From Antedon mediterranea (lineage: Eukaryota; Echinodermata; Crinoidea; Comatulida; Antedonidae), in assembly GCF_964355755.1 (NCBI RefSeq), contig NC_092673.1, forward strand, positions 1,307,001 through 1,371,000: a stretch of 64,000 nt of DNA, written 5' to 3'. How positions within the stretch are numbered: the first letter of the stretch is position 1; the number at the start of each line of letters is the position of its first letter. A program made the translations under genes and the position numbers. The notes below the pieces were generated by a model, which worked only from the letters and a program-made list of their open reading frames with translations, was not told the origin of the DNA and ran no database searches. Positions 45,701 to 55,386 of the stretch are shown one piece after another.

Positions 45701-48700
45701 CTATTCTAACTAACTTATCTACAGAAAAGGTAACCTTTCACCCTTTCAAATATTTTGATTGATTTATTCAGAATTAACAGATTTAAAACTGTAATTTAAC
45801 TTTAAAAAAACAGTCAAATTGACTAGAAATCAATGGCTTTTTGTTTGAATTTAACAGACTATTTTGTCTTTTTATAATTGAAAACATTATTTGTTTAAAT
45901 GTTTTTTCTATGGAAGTCTTTTTTTAATAATCTTCTTTTTTCACAATACATCTTTAAGTGTTTATACTAACCAAAAAGGAGAATTTTATGTTTTTTTCAA
46001 TTTCATTCGTAATAATAATTGCACTACATTGTTACCTATAGGTATCAAGAGTGGTGTCACATGCTAGAGATTCTATGAGTCATAGTTTGTCCACACTAGC
46101 TGACAGTATTAATATTCCATCATCATCACCCGTACAAAGATATAGAGAACCAGTGTTACAGTTAACACGGTAAGAACACTACTTAGATATTCTAGAATAT
46201 ATTTTTGATTACCATCACCACCATGGAGTTGGGTAGTCAAGTGGCAACTACTCGTCCACTCAGCTGTAAATGAGTACCTGGTTGAAAATACTAGGGAGGA
46301 TAAGGTGGCATGGAAAGGAACTGGCCACCCTATTATATAATGCAGAAGCTTAGTACAATGAGCTCCTAACAGCTCATTACCCATGTGTTCAGAATTGAAT
46401 ACGGAACCTTTACATACCTAAAATTGACGTTTAACAAAAATCTTGATTAATACCTTTTTAGTGTTTCTAAAGAAGGACCTACGTTGTTGACGCTACCAAG
46501 CTCAAATATCAACATTAAGACATATTTTGAAAAGATTCAAGACACTGCCTCACTTTCATCTGTCACCATTAATTATAGACTTCATTTTGTAAGTATGGTA
46601 CGGCTTTAAATAGCCTCTCTATTTAGAAAAGGAGTAGTTTATGGTGTAGACATCACCCAATTCCCAGTGCTGTATCTCCACATACTATCTATTTCTAGAT
46701 TTCTAGAACATCATAGGAATATTTGGTAATACAGCATCTCATTTATATCATATGTGGTGCCTGTATCATGTAAGGTTAAGGGTTAGGTTACATGTGAAAC
46801 ACATGTGATGTTATATTACCAAATATTCCTATGATACTTCGGAAATAGATACAGTACAGTACTGAGAATCGGTTGCATATATATACTTACCAGCTCAGAA
46901 TTCACCCTAGCAAGCTACCCAATGTATTTTGATTGTAATTCTTGAAAAATAGTTATTTTTAGTATAGCAATATGTAACCTATTCGTAGATTAAAGGAACT
47001 ATTGCACGGTAAGTTCTACATAAACAATTTGGTGTGCAACATGGTATATCGGTGTTATGCGCGATTTGAACGATTTGCGCAATTTCAAATTGCGCTGCAC
47101 AATTTGTAAAATTGTCAAATTGCGCAACAGAATTCTACCAGAATGCGTGCTAACGTCGACGATTGGTTAACAATAATAATTTATTGGAAAAATAACTCAA
47201 AATGAAACATAATAAATGCGAAGATAACATGTGTATAATACACAACATAAATGGCATACATGCTGAAAATTGTCAATCTTACACCGGCAGTATATCTCTC
47301 TCCCTCTCCTGTCTCGTGGCACTTCTCTGAATCACAATTAAATAATATCATTGTAACTTGAAATAAATCAAAAGGAATGTAAAAATAACAAAAATTAAGG
47401 CAGTAATACACAACATAGTCTACCGCCACCGCCATTTAGACTTGCTATCAAAACATAGCCAGTAGTAGGCTAGAGCAGTAAAGCCGCCCGCCGGGGAACA
47501 CCACCGCTTCGTTTTCCTTTGTCGGGTCTTCGTTGGTATGCTAACAATAACAACATTTTCACTTTTAAAATAAGGAAATGCGATATTATCTTTAATTTTT
47601 AATCATTCTTAGAAATTACTATAAAAATATGGGTGTGCATGATTTCACAATCTGTCGTAAAACCTTGCGCAATTTGCAGATTACTTGCGCAATTTAATAC
47701 GTTGCTTGCGCAATTTGAAACAGATGTTTCAATTCAAATTGCGCAAGGAATTCTTTGCGCAATTTTAAATTGCGCAAATCGTTCAATTCGCGCATAACAA
47801 TATTGCACAATGATAAACCCACATGTAACATGCTATATTCTGTGTTTAATACTGCTCTGCTCTTAAAGCCACAATCCTAGAGCCGATACATGACATAGCC
47901 TTCGACTTTCAATGCAAGATGGAACATTATTTTGTTTTTCAGAATGAAGAATCAGAACTAGAGGATAGAAATCAAGATATTTATGCAATAGTTATTCATT
48001 TGGAGACTAGTAACTACCACAAAATGGAAGGTAAAGAAACTGTTTGTTTGTGAATTGGTTTCTCAATTTGTATGTCAACAGGAATATGAGGTCAAAATAC
48101 AATTATTATTTAACTGAAATTCAAATTAATATTTATAAATAGATTGCGAGAGGAGTATTGCTTTTAGCTGAACACATTTATTGTTATTTAATTGTAAATT
48201 TTGTTTTAATAGATTATCAAGTTTCCCACTTGGGGCAAGGAAAAGACCAAGGGGTCATAGTTCATCTTCAATTTTCTCCTCTTTATACAATACCAACAAC
48301 ATTTAGTGTCAGGTATCTGTTTACTTGTTTACTATTTAATTGAGAAGGCAAACTAATATTGGTGCTTACTGTATCGTACCATGCTTAAACTTTAAATGGA
48401 GTCCGTACTTGAAACTCGAACAAAAATATATTAACGTTCAAAAAGTCTCAAATTCTTTCGTGAAATGCAACCTAAAATCCAGGTTAAAAGCCTGTTTATA
48501 CTGCAGAAGATAACAATCATTTTTCTAGAGCAAACAATGGAAATTTGAGAAGGTTTTCATCCTAGTTTCAGTTTCTTTTTCATTAATAATAACAAACAAC
48601 AACAATAATGTACATAATATGAAAGGATAACCAAAAAAGAGCACAGCTTGTACATGGTTTTGACAACCTTAAAAAGAAAAAAACAATTCATGTTACAAAC

Positions 48701-49994
48701 GTACAGTCCAATCAAATGACTTTATTATCAACATGAAAATATAAATATTAAAATATATTATATAATATAAATAATAAAACCGTATCATGAATTTCTTTAT
48801 ATATTATTACATTACAGATTCAGATTTATTGGGTCCCTGCAGAAATTCATGACAGGCATGTAATCGCTGACATAAAAATACAATGACATACAAAATATAT
48901 AACTACAACTTAATGCTTAGATTTCCTTTGGCAGCTTTTACAAAAAATGCAAATTATAACATCTACTTTTTTTTGTATTTAATGCAGTGCCATATTTAGC
49001 TTAGCCTTGAGCCGTACAGCCACGTGTAAGCTAGCAGATTTGCATGTCAGATTTGAGGACCTTTTCCTACCGCTACCTGTTTCACCTGAACTAAGAGCTG
49101 TGCTTTTTAAAAAGCTTTGGAAAAATATCCGTGACCGTGAACAAGAAAGGTAAAATATAATTTTTGTTTTTCTATCTTTATATATTAAAGATGTTGTCCA
49201 CCTGAGAAAATAATTTGTGTGTTGAATATGCCAGTTTAATGTCACATAATAGTTAATATTCATGTGACTAAAAACTTTGATTTGCAAAAAAAAAAAAAGA
49301 CAATGGGGTTTTGGGATTTTCATGCTCCTTCCTTATTCTTATTAAAGTTGTATTATTCTTGGGCTTCAAACCAAGTTAAAAGGATTTTCCTTGTGACCGA
49401 AATGGCAATGATATCTAACCTCCAAACATGACTTGCTTATACTGTGTTATGTTTACTCTTCTAGTTCAAACTCTTTATGTACGGAATCAGTGTGTGTCCT
49501 TCAGATTGCTGATCACAAAATGGATAAGATTGTAACCGAAGAACTGACTGAATTTTTAGTTCTTCCATCTACTGTAGGTAAGATCTGATGATGCAATAAA
49601 TCATCGGTATTTGTATTATTTTCCATTTATCTGATCTGACTAGCTGATTGAATAATAATAATTGAAAATGTCCAATGGTGTATAGGCCTACCTGTGATTT
49701 GATTGGTTGATTTATACATGTCATGTGTCATGCAATAATTCATCACCCACCTCACAATCAGGTGGTACATTTCAATGTTGTACAATGCAAGGCTGACATG
49801 GCATTTCTTGAACAATTTGTCTTTCAGATAATCTTGAAAAGAAATGTTTTTTGGGTATTTTTCTTCCACCTCAAAGTCATCTGTTGTTAAGGATTACAAG
49901 TAATGATAACAAATCTGTTGTTTCTATAGCAACAGACAATTGGAAGATTCTTGCTCTAACTAATAAATATCTGCATGATCTTGAGCATCGCTGA
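36717..49994 (+). CDS. AP5B1: AP-5 complex subunit beta-1, complete, 23 exons
   Basis: Exons: 36717-36857, 37313-37528, 38093-38227, 39567-39644, 41233-41291, 41540-41591, 41751-41804, 42043-42204, 42508-42582, 43049-43192, 43579-43720, 43946-44099, 44337-44426, 44771-44906, 45133-45268, 45623-45729, 46042-46169, 46462-46588, 47943-48030, 48213-48312, 48988-49149, 49465-49574, 49828-49994; 920 aa (human 878). This is the large beta-type subunit of the fifth adaptor complex, acting with SPG11/SPG15 on late endosomes. Landmarks shared with human: RKSPMTFF near the N-terminus, GTACECLREIE (exon 3), KYFPENE (exon 10), RDRARFYYAILTNL (exon 16), FEDLFLPLPVSPE (exon 21), IFLPPQSHLLLRI and DNWKILAL (exon 23). 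An upstream TTG extends the frame, but the first ATG is 36717. Oddities: intron 10 has a GC donor; the last intron has overlapping donors; intron 3 begins with a donor minisatellite. Confidence 0.92.
36880..37060. repeat. CTAG/AGGCCTAG-rich tract in AP5B1 intron 1
   Basis: Dense CTAGGCCTA, GCTAGGCTAG and CAGCAGCAG-like words, similar to 14579-14812. Both lie in the first intron of a gene. Confidence 0.55.
37838..37892. repeat. Short tandem duplication in AP5B1 intron 2
   Basis: CATGGTGTAATTGTACCACA followed by AACCTA occurs twice. Confidence 0.7.
38222..38972 (+). repeat. 27-nt minisatellite of tandem splice donors, 28 copies
   Basis: The unit is CACCCTGTAAGTATAGATTA plus AACTATG or TACTATG. 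The first copy contains the real exon 3/intron 3 junction of AP5B1 (CACCCT|GTAAGT, exon end 38227). Copies 5 and 16 read CCCTGAAG and have lost the GT; copy 6 reads CCCGGTAAG. From copy 12 to 26 AAAC and TATAC units alternate strictly, giving a 54-nt higher-order unit. The last copy ends in GATTTCAG. The minus-strand 102- and 168-codon frames are artefacts. Confidence 0.97.
39146..39300. mobile_element. Small repeat-like element in AP5B1 intron 3
   Basis: Starts CAGGGATGGATTCCAAGG and ends AATCCTGGATTCGCCACTG. The ends are loosely inverted (CAG..GGATTCCA against TGGATTC..CTG). No clear target duplication. This is a weak call. Confidence 0.4.
40446..40562. repeat. 23-nt tandem repeat, ~5 copies, in AP5B1 intron 4
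   Basis: Unit CATAATAGTCACATGATAAT plus CAT or TGC. Confidence 0.85.
40592..40709. mobile_element. Palindromic MITE-like element in AP5B1 intron 4
   Basis: ATAATGGTTTTAGAAT at the left and ATTCCAAAACCATTAT at the right are inverted with one mismatch. ATTGCAT/ATGCAAT words in between give further hairpins. Single copy in this window. Confidence 0.5.
40895..41060. mobile_element. MITE family A, copy 6
   Basis: Ends AACGCTGTGTCTACACAATC and TTGATAGTGTTGTCAGAGCT. Interior GATGTGCCCATATATGGACA and two TATCACTACCATATTT. AP5B1 intron 4. Confidence 0.85.
41340..41474. mobile_element. MITE family A, copy 7
   Basis: Right end GATAGTGTAGACAGAGCCTT is clear; the left end is degenerate (AGTCCATCAACTAG). 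Interior CCCAAATATGGTATGGTTTA. AP5B1 intron 5. Confidence 0.75.
41822..41960 (+). mobile_element. 5S rRNA-derived SINE, truncated copy
   Basis: Contains 5S-like AAAGTTAAGCAACGTTGGGC, GAGCTTGGATAGGACACCAT and CGGGTGCTGTATGA, then CCCGTCAGGCATTTGAAAT as in 56395-56745. The head and most of the tail are missing. It lies in AP5B1 intron 7. Confidence 0.75.
42211..42371. mobile_element. MITE family A, copy 8
   Basis: Starts TAAGTTCTGTTTACACTATC, 6 nt inside the donor of AP5B1 exon 8. Interior CCCAAATATGGTAGTGATTT and ATGACATCATCATGTCCATA. Right end GCAGACAGGGCTTTA. Confidence 0.8.
44178..44300. mobile_element. MITE family B, degenerate copy
   Basis: AGACGCAACAACATAAAACA, then GAGTTGACCATAACAAG, ATCGCTTTTAATTGGACAAA and GGAATCTAGTTGG follow the family B order. 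AP5B1 intron 12. Confidence 0.5.
44434..44604 (-). mobile_element. Interspersed repeat family C, copy 2
   Basis: Inverted relative to 61065-61215. On the minus strand: CTGATGAAGGGCTAG, CTGCTAATTTTTCTGGCTGT, TCCATTGAGATTCAGCAACT and GCATTGTCATTTTTTCAG. It begins only a few bases after the donor of AP5B1 exon 13. Confidence 0.75.
47055..47802. mobile_element. Foldback/TIR element E in AP5B1 intron 18
   Basis: The left arm GTTATGCGCGATTTGAACGA plus TTTGCGCAATTT is inverted at the right end (AAATTGCGCAAATCGTTCAA plus TTCGCGCATAAC). ATTGCGCAA words recur inside both arms (47060-47130, 47650-47800). The centre is non-coding; a minus 84-codon frame at 47181-47435 has no recognisable domain. Target duplications were not resolved. 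Confidence 0.65.
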
Positions 49995-50034
49995 CAACGC
50001 AAGAGACAAGATGAAAGAACTTTGATTTTTAGTT

Positions 50035-50100
50035 ATAACACTATATTACGCATATAGCACTATATTACGCATATAGCACTATATTACGCATATAGTATAT
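50035..50100. repeat. 22-nt tandem repeat, 3 copies
   Basis: Unit CACTATATTACGCATATAG repeated three times, just after the AP5B1 stop. Confidence 0.85.
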
Positions 50101-50213
50101 TTTAAAATATATTTCTAATGTATTCTATTATACCCCCAAATTTTAAAAATGAAGATTAGATTTATACACATGTTATATATTCTACCTTAGGTTGATTTCA
50201 ATTACAACATGAC

Positions 50214-50363
50214 TAAAGCTCTGTCTACACTATTAAACTAGTGTGATTTGTCCAAATATGGTAGTGATATGCTTAAATATGGTAGTGATATGACATCATG
50301 TCCATATGTGGGCACATCACATTTTGTTGTCACATAATGTTTGATAGTGTAGATAGAGATTTA
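50214..50363. mobile_element. MITE family A, copy 9
   Basis: Ends TAAAGCTCTGTCTACACTAT and GTTTGATAGTGTAGATAGAG. Both AAATATGGTAGTGATATG repeats and ATGACATCATGTCCATATGT are present. A well-preserved copy. Confidence 0.9.
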
Positions 50364-50825
50364 CATGTGACAAAATAAAAGTTCTCTGTTACTGTTCTTA
50401 ACATTTTCCGTCTTCCGACATTATGCTTTCCACAATTTGTTTCCATTTTTGTCTGTTTATGACAGGATGGTTTGTTATTGTGTTAGTGTCTATTATTTTG
50501 TTCTTCGGGTCGTTTTACTTTCCTGTTAGTTTCCTTCATTGTTTGTAAAAGTGCAGTACTGTAATATAAATATATCAGGAATCCTTTATAAGTTTAAATT
50601 TAAGGTTTGTAAATATGAAATGAAGAAAGTTTAATACAAAACAAATATACTACATTGATTCTTCAGTTTTGTACTTGTAGATTGGCATAAAAAAAGATTA
50701 TTCATGTAAAGGGTTTCTATCATTTGATTTTTCTGATCATATTACTACAAAAAATGACCAAATAATCACAGATTTTGCAGTATTTACACCATTATTTGGA
50801 TCCATTATCACATTTTTTAATTTTT

Positions 50826-50878
50826 TATTCAGTTGACAACCAACAGCGATGAAACCGCCACTAACAGGTTGAATCTAA
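50826..50878 (-). mobile_element. 5S-derived SINE, 3' tail fragment
   Basis: On the minus strand: CAACCTGTTAGTGGCGGTTT then CATCGCTGTTGGTTGTC, the same as the end of the element at 56395-56745. Confidence 0.7.
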
Positions 50879-51420
50879 ACATTATAAACTTAAATACATT
50901 TTAAACTATCATAAAATAAATCAATATCCAAACAAGTAACAAGTAACCTATTAAATGTGTTAGGTAACCGCTGAAAAATACCTCGTTTTGTGCATGCAAC
51001 ACGACCACAAGGAACGTGAAGCAAACACTTGCTGCGAGTACGAGTTGTGTACCATTGGTGGTACATTGTGGCAGTTGTTGTGTGCGCGAAAACCAACATA
51101 TGTCAGCTGGCTTATATTTTACACAGGGAAGCAGTCGCTATAAAAGGTCTAAAACTATAATGTGTAATGTATTTATAAACAATTACAATACATTACATAA
51201 CCTACTTTTGACAACTATAGGTCTGTAAGAGGTTGATTGAATGCTTAACAAAAGTTAATTAAAAACCAGGAAGATTCACTCTTCCCTGCTCAAAAATAAA
51301 TCACTCAAGGGTGATATGAACAATGTATCTAATTTAAAAGGAAAACATAATAAATGTTTGGTCAGTAGGCCTAAATCATATTTATTAATTAAATGGCAAA
51401 TCCTCAATTGTTTGACTTAA

Positions 51421-54400
51421 AGGGGGGTTCCGGGTTTAAAATGAATAGTAAAAAATGTAAAATATATTTGTTTGTCTCTTGAACGGTAAAAGTTTCAATT
51501 TATATAAGCGCCCAGTGAAGCAGAACGAAGGCTGTGAAATAAGGCCAGATTACAAGTGCAGCTACGGCGATATGACACTGTGTTACCAGAATAGGAAATT
51601 CGTGAAATGGTCAATCTTCCGACGACCCGTTATCATTAACCATATCAATTACTTTTGTAAAATTATACTTATCTGATGTAATTTAGTCGGTCTTTCCATT
51701 TATAAAGTCAATGTTCTATGAAAATTCATCAAAACAGTGAAAAATTAGATATGTTTGCACTTTACGTTTGCCGATTTTCGCACTGACTTAGGGAAAGCCT
51801 TCAAAATCAATGAAGCGTAACGTATACATTCCTGCTGAGCGAGGAGAGAGCGAGACGACGATCGATACACGTGCTCTATCCTATACCTGCCCACGCCTGG
51901 CAGCGTCACGTGATAAGCAGATACAGTATACAATACCAAACTGGTCGGGTCGAGTATACCCCGTCTATAATTACAACATGAACGATGTACAGTATTTGAT
52001 TGAAGGCAGGCCCGTATCCAGGGGGGGTGCGTTGGGTGCAGACGCACCCCCCCAAGTCCCAAAAGGTCCACTTTTTCCTCGGTTGGTATTTTTTCTTGTC
52101 TTGTTTAACTAAAGACAATATCATTATATATATACAAAATTTACATTATCAATGGTATACAAACAAAAATATGCTAATATAAAATGAAAAAATACCGGTA
52201 ATTAAATTACGGAATCTGAACTGACTACAAACTCGATGTAAAACATGCGCAGTCGATCATGTGACGACAAGTAATAGCTTAGCGCTTCATGTACGCGGTA
52301 AAGTGTTTGCTGGAGAAATACAGACAACTTAACGTCAGGGAACACGTGTACTTTTTGTCGGGGAATATAATATACAGTAAAAAGCGTTCGCGTTCACTTC
52401 GTAGCTAGCTTCAGCACCTAGAAAACCGCGACGTTTCATTGACCGTGAGAGTACGTCAGAGTGATATTATGCACTTTATATGCATTCATTATTGCCAGCG
52501 ATCTAACTTACTACTAAACAATAGCTAGGTACGCACTTGTCTGGCGGTATCCCTTTGTACGAATCGTTCAACGTTGGGTCGAGACGCGTGATATCAAGTT
52601 TCATCCAGGGACCAAAATGTGTAATGTGTTATTTTCCAGGCGAAGTTTACCGACGGTTACGTCGTGTACTGCGTCGACGTACGCTACACTACAGCAAAAA
52701 CGAATTATGTTAATTGTTCGTTTGTTCACCAATTTTTTAATTTACAAGTAACCTTCTGTACCGTGGGGCACCTAAAATAAATTTTTCATCCATTACTAAA
52801 CAAAAAAACATGCCATTTTCGCTTAGCCAACATTATAGCTATAGTTATTACATTTTCAATATCCTGTATGTCATGAATTTCTCACCACTCGGAAGTCCAG
52901 ATGGTACGCATGCATACACCTGGGAGGAATAAACTTTTTTCCCCGACTGAAAAAGGTCTCCGCTTGCGTTTTTTAAGCCTCTAGGCCTGATGTTTCCAAA
53001 GTATAAAATGCAATTTTTTGAAGACCTGCAGCTCTAGTTTTAAACATTTTCTTAGCTCAGCCCCAACAATAAAGCTGGTCATATTTCGAAGAACAAGAAG
53101 TACATTTTCCGGGACCTAACATCTCTATTTTTCAAACATTTCTTAGCTCAGTCACAACCCATGATAGGGACTTATATATTTTTTTTCATGTTTTGAAGTA
53201 TAATAAGTCCAATTTCCGGGACCTCCAACTCTATTTTTTAAATTGAAAAATATGGATTGAAACAGTCATCGCGCATCGTTTTTTTGCACGCAGTATTTTA
53301 TTTATGCATTATAAAAAATGGCTACCCTAAATCTGATTAAAAAGACCTCAAATGACGCTAGAACGCGTTGCCGGGGGCCCTTGGCGGCCCCTGGCCCTCA
53401 GCCTAGTGATGCTCGCTTCGCTCGCATAGCCCCCTCGTCGGGGAATGTAGCCCCCGCGTCGGGAAGATCCTGGCGCCACCCCTGCTGAGTTGGCCTCATC
53501 ATGAAAGCGTTAAGTTCTGGTGTCCATCGTTCAACTAGCCCAAGCCACAACAGAGAGTCTTACATCAGTCTTTAGAACGTCAAATAACGCAAATTTTTTC
53601 AGGGCCTTCGGCCCCTGGACCCTGACCGGGGGCCCTTGGCGGCCCCCTGGCCCCCAGCCATTGTTGCTCGCTTCGCTCGCACCCCCCCCCCCCATTATAA
53701 ATGCTGCCTACGGGCCTGGAAGGTCGACTCGACCTACCGAAATGGTATAGATAATATAGCTCGAATGAGAGAGTTGGAATATTTGTAAACATAAGTATTG
53801 CTAATTTTAAGAAGTGTAGCCTAGTAAAAGGCCTGGTAGTATCAATTCGCATAGGGTCTACTACACTAGCTAACTCAATTTTTAACTGGGCCGGATCGGC
53901 TAGGTCTCCTTCCTACTACCTGGTCTACTTGCTTGATGCAGTAGTATCCGCTTTTTTGGAGAGTAAACTAGGCCTATTTTAGGCCTACTTAGACGATCGG
54001 GAAACCATACGTGCGAACGGCGATGTTTACAGCCGATTTTGTAGAATGTTTTAGGTTTAGATTGTTTAGGAGTTTGGTTGATAGGATGGGTTTGGAATCC
54101 ACTGAGTTTTGTTATTTATGGGCCAATCGTTTAGTAGTAGGCTAGCCCATGATGGGCCCCAATGTTTTAGCGTTGTAATCCCTAGTCAGAATGGCTCTCA
54201 GACTCACCCATGAAAAAAAATGATTTAGGCTAGGCCTAGCCTAGTACGTGAAGCCGATAATACGATCTGTACTATTCGAGGTATAAAAATAGTATATAAT
54301 TTATGACTCCGTAATCTGTACTAAATTTTGTATTTCATTAAATGTCAAATAAATATATGCTACTACTGTTATTATTAAACTTTAGGCATAGCTTAGAAAA

Positions 54401-54731
54401 TCTACAAAAAATGTATTTCACAATGATCGGGTGGTCGTCGTTTGACAGGAGAGAGAGATGTAAATTTAGTTGACAAACACAACGTACATGACGTCGCGAG
54501 TTTGGAATCCACTGATGACGTGATTTTGTGAATATCTCATGAATATTAATGAGCTTCCCTAAGCTGCTGAAAAACAGACTTTCCATGAATTTACCCTAAA
54601 ATGTATATGAAATTTTATTTTTTTAATTTCTCGTTATTATTTCTTCATTCTGACATGTCTATATTGTTATAATATTTTTTATTTAATAAATAAACGATAT
54701 TTAAAAGAAATTTTAAACCCAGAATCCCCCT
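51421..54731. mobile_element. 3.3-kb TIR transposon with TTAA target duplication (Kolobok/piggyBac-like)
   Basis: The left end AGGGGGGTTCCGGGTTTAAA and the complement of the right end, AGGGGGATTCTGGGTTTAAA, are inverted with two mismatches. TTAA flanks both ends (51417-51420, 54732-54735). No transposase frame is recognisable; the open frames inside are short. About 1.7 kb of the interior is a second, nested transposon (52007-53718). TTAA duplications are known for piggyBac and Kolobok superfamilies; which of them this is cannot be decided here. Confidence 0.75.
52007..53718. mobile_element. TIR transposon family F, copy 2, with GAAGG target duplication (nested)
   Basis: Begins CAGGCCCGTATCCAGG and ends GCCTACGGGCCTG. 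GAAGG flanks both ends (52002-52006, 53719-53723). Near the right end two related segments (53370-53480 and 53600-53700) carry GGGGGCCCTTGGCGGCCCC and CTCGCTTCGCTCGCA, so the element may be a dimer or carry a second insertion. The ends resemble those of the 0.5-kb element at 18038-18554. No transposase recognised. Confidence 0.75.
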
Positions 54732-54735
54732 TTAA

Positions 54736-55386
54736 GTTAAAGTTAAATACTGGGTATAAAGTCCTAGTAGGAACCTTTTAGAACAAAAGAGTTGCCATAT
54801 TGTACAATATGGTCACTTTATGGTCCCTGTCAATACATATCAATAGTTCTTGTTGTTTGACACGCCAACCGTAATTAATGTAATTGATCAATCAATACTC
54901 TAATAGCTGGGGTAAGTTAAATTTCACTAATCCGACCTCAACATGCATACTACCAAATGCGCGAATTTGCCTTGTTACACACAATACAGTATTAAAACTG
55001 CTACTATTCACTATTGACCAATGAGATCACTGGATTTTTTTTCTTAACAAAGGTCTGCCGATTATTATTATAAATGTAACATCTGCTAAAAACAAATGCA
55101 AAAAGTGAGTATTTCTACTTTTGCTTAATGCATATGGCGTCTAGGCCGATTTACTATAAATATTAATCTGTTGGAATAAATGAATTAATTATAAATAAGC
55201 TCACAGAATGATTCGTACTGACAAGTCTATTTCGTATACTTGGGAGCAACGCACTTTTTTTATTGATCAACAAACCGCAGAGTAACGTATTTTCAGTGAT
55301 GGTGGGGTGTGTGTTGTCATAATTTGTCATGATTATTAAATCTTTCTCTAAGCTATTTATACTTTGCTTCCATTATCCTAGGTATA
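54736..55386. promoter_or_regulatory. 5' flank of INPP5F
   Basis: AT-rich spacer before the INPP5F ATG. A TTATCCTAG|GTATAATG arrangement just before the ATG looks like a splice acceptor, so an untranslated first exon may lie further upstream. Confidence 0.4.

Larger units (their letters stand above)
49995..51416. other. Spacer downstream of AP5B1
   Basis: Presumed AP5B1 3' UTR and flank. It contains a 22-nt triplet repeat, a family A MITE with an ACAAAATAAAAG sequence just after it, and a 5S-SINE tail. No gene recognised. Confidence 0.4.

Noticed and set aside
47181-47435. 84-codon minus-strand frame as a possible transposase fragment
   Set aside because: No recognisable domain; it lies in the non-coding centre of foldback element E.
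51810-52124. 72-108-codon frames on both strands as a transposase
   Set aside because: They cross the border of the nested element at 52007 and show no catalytic motif or family resemblance.
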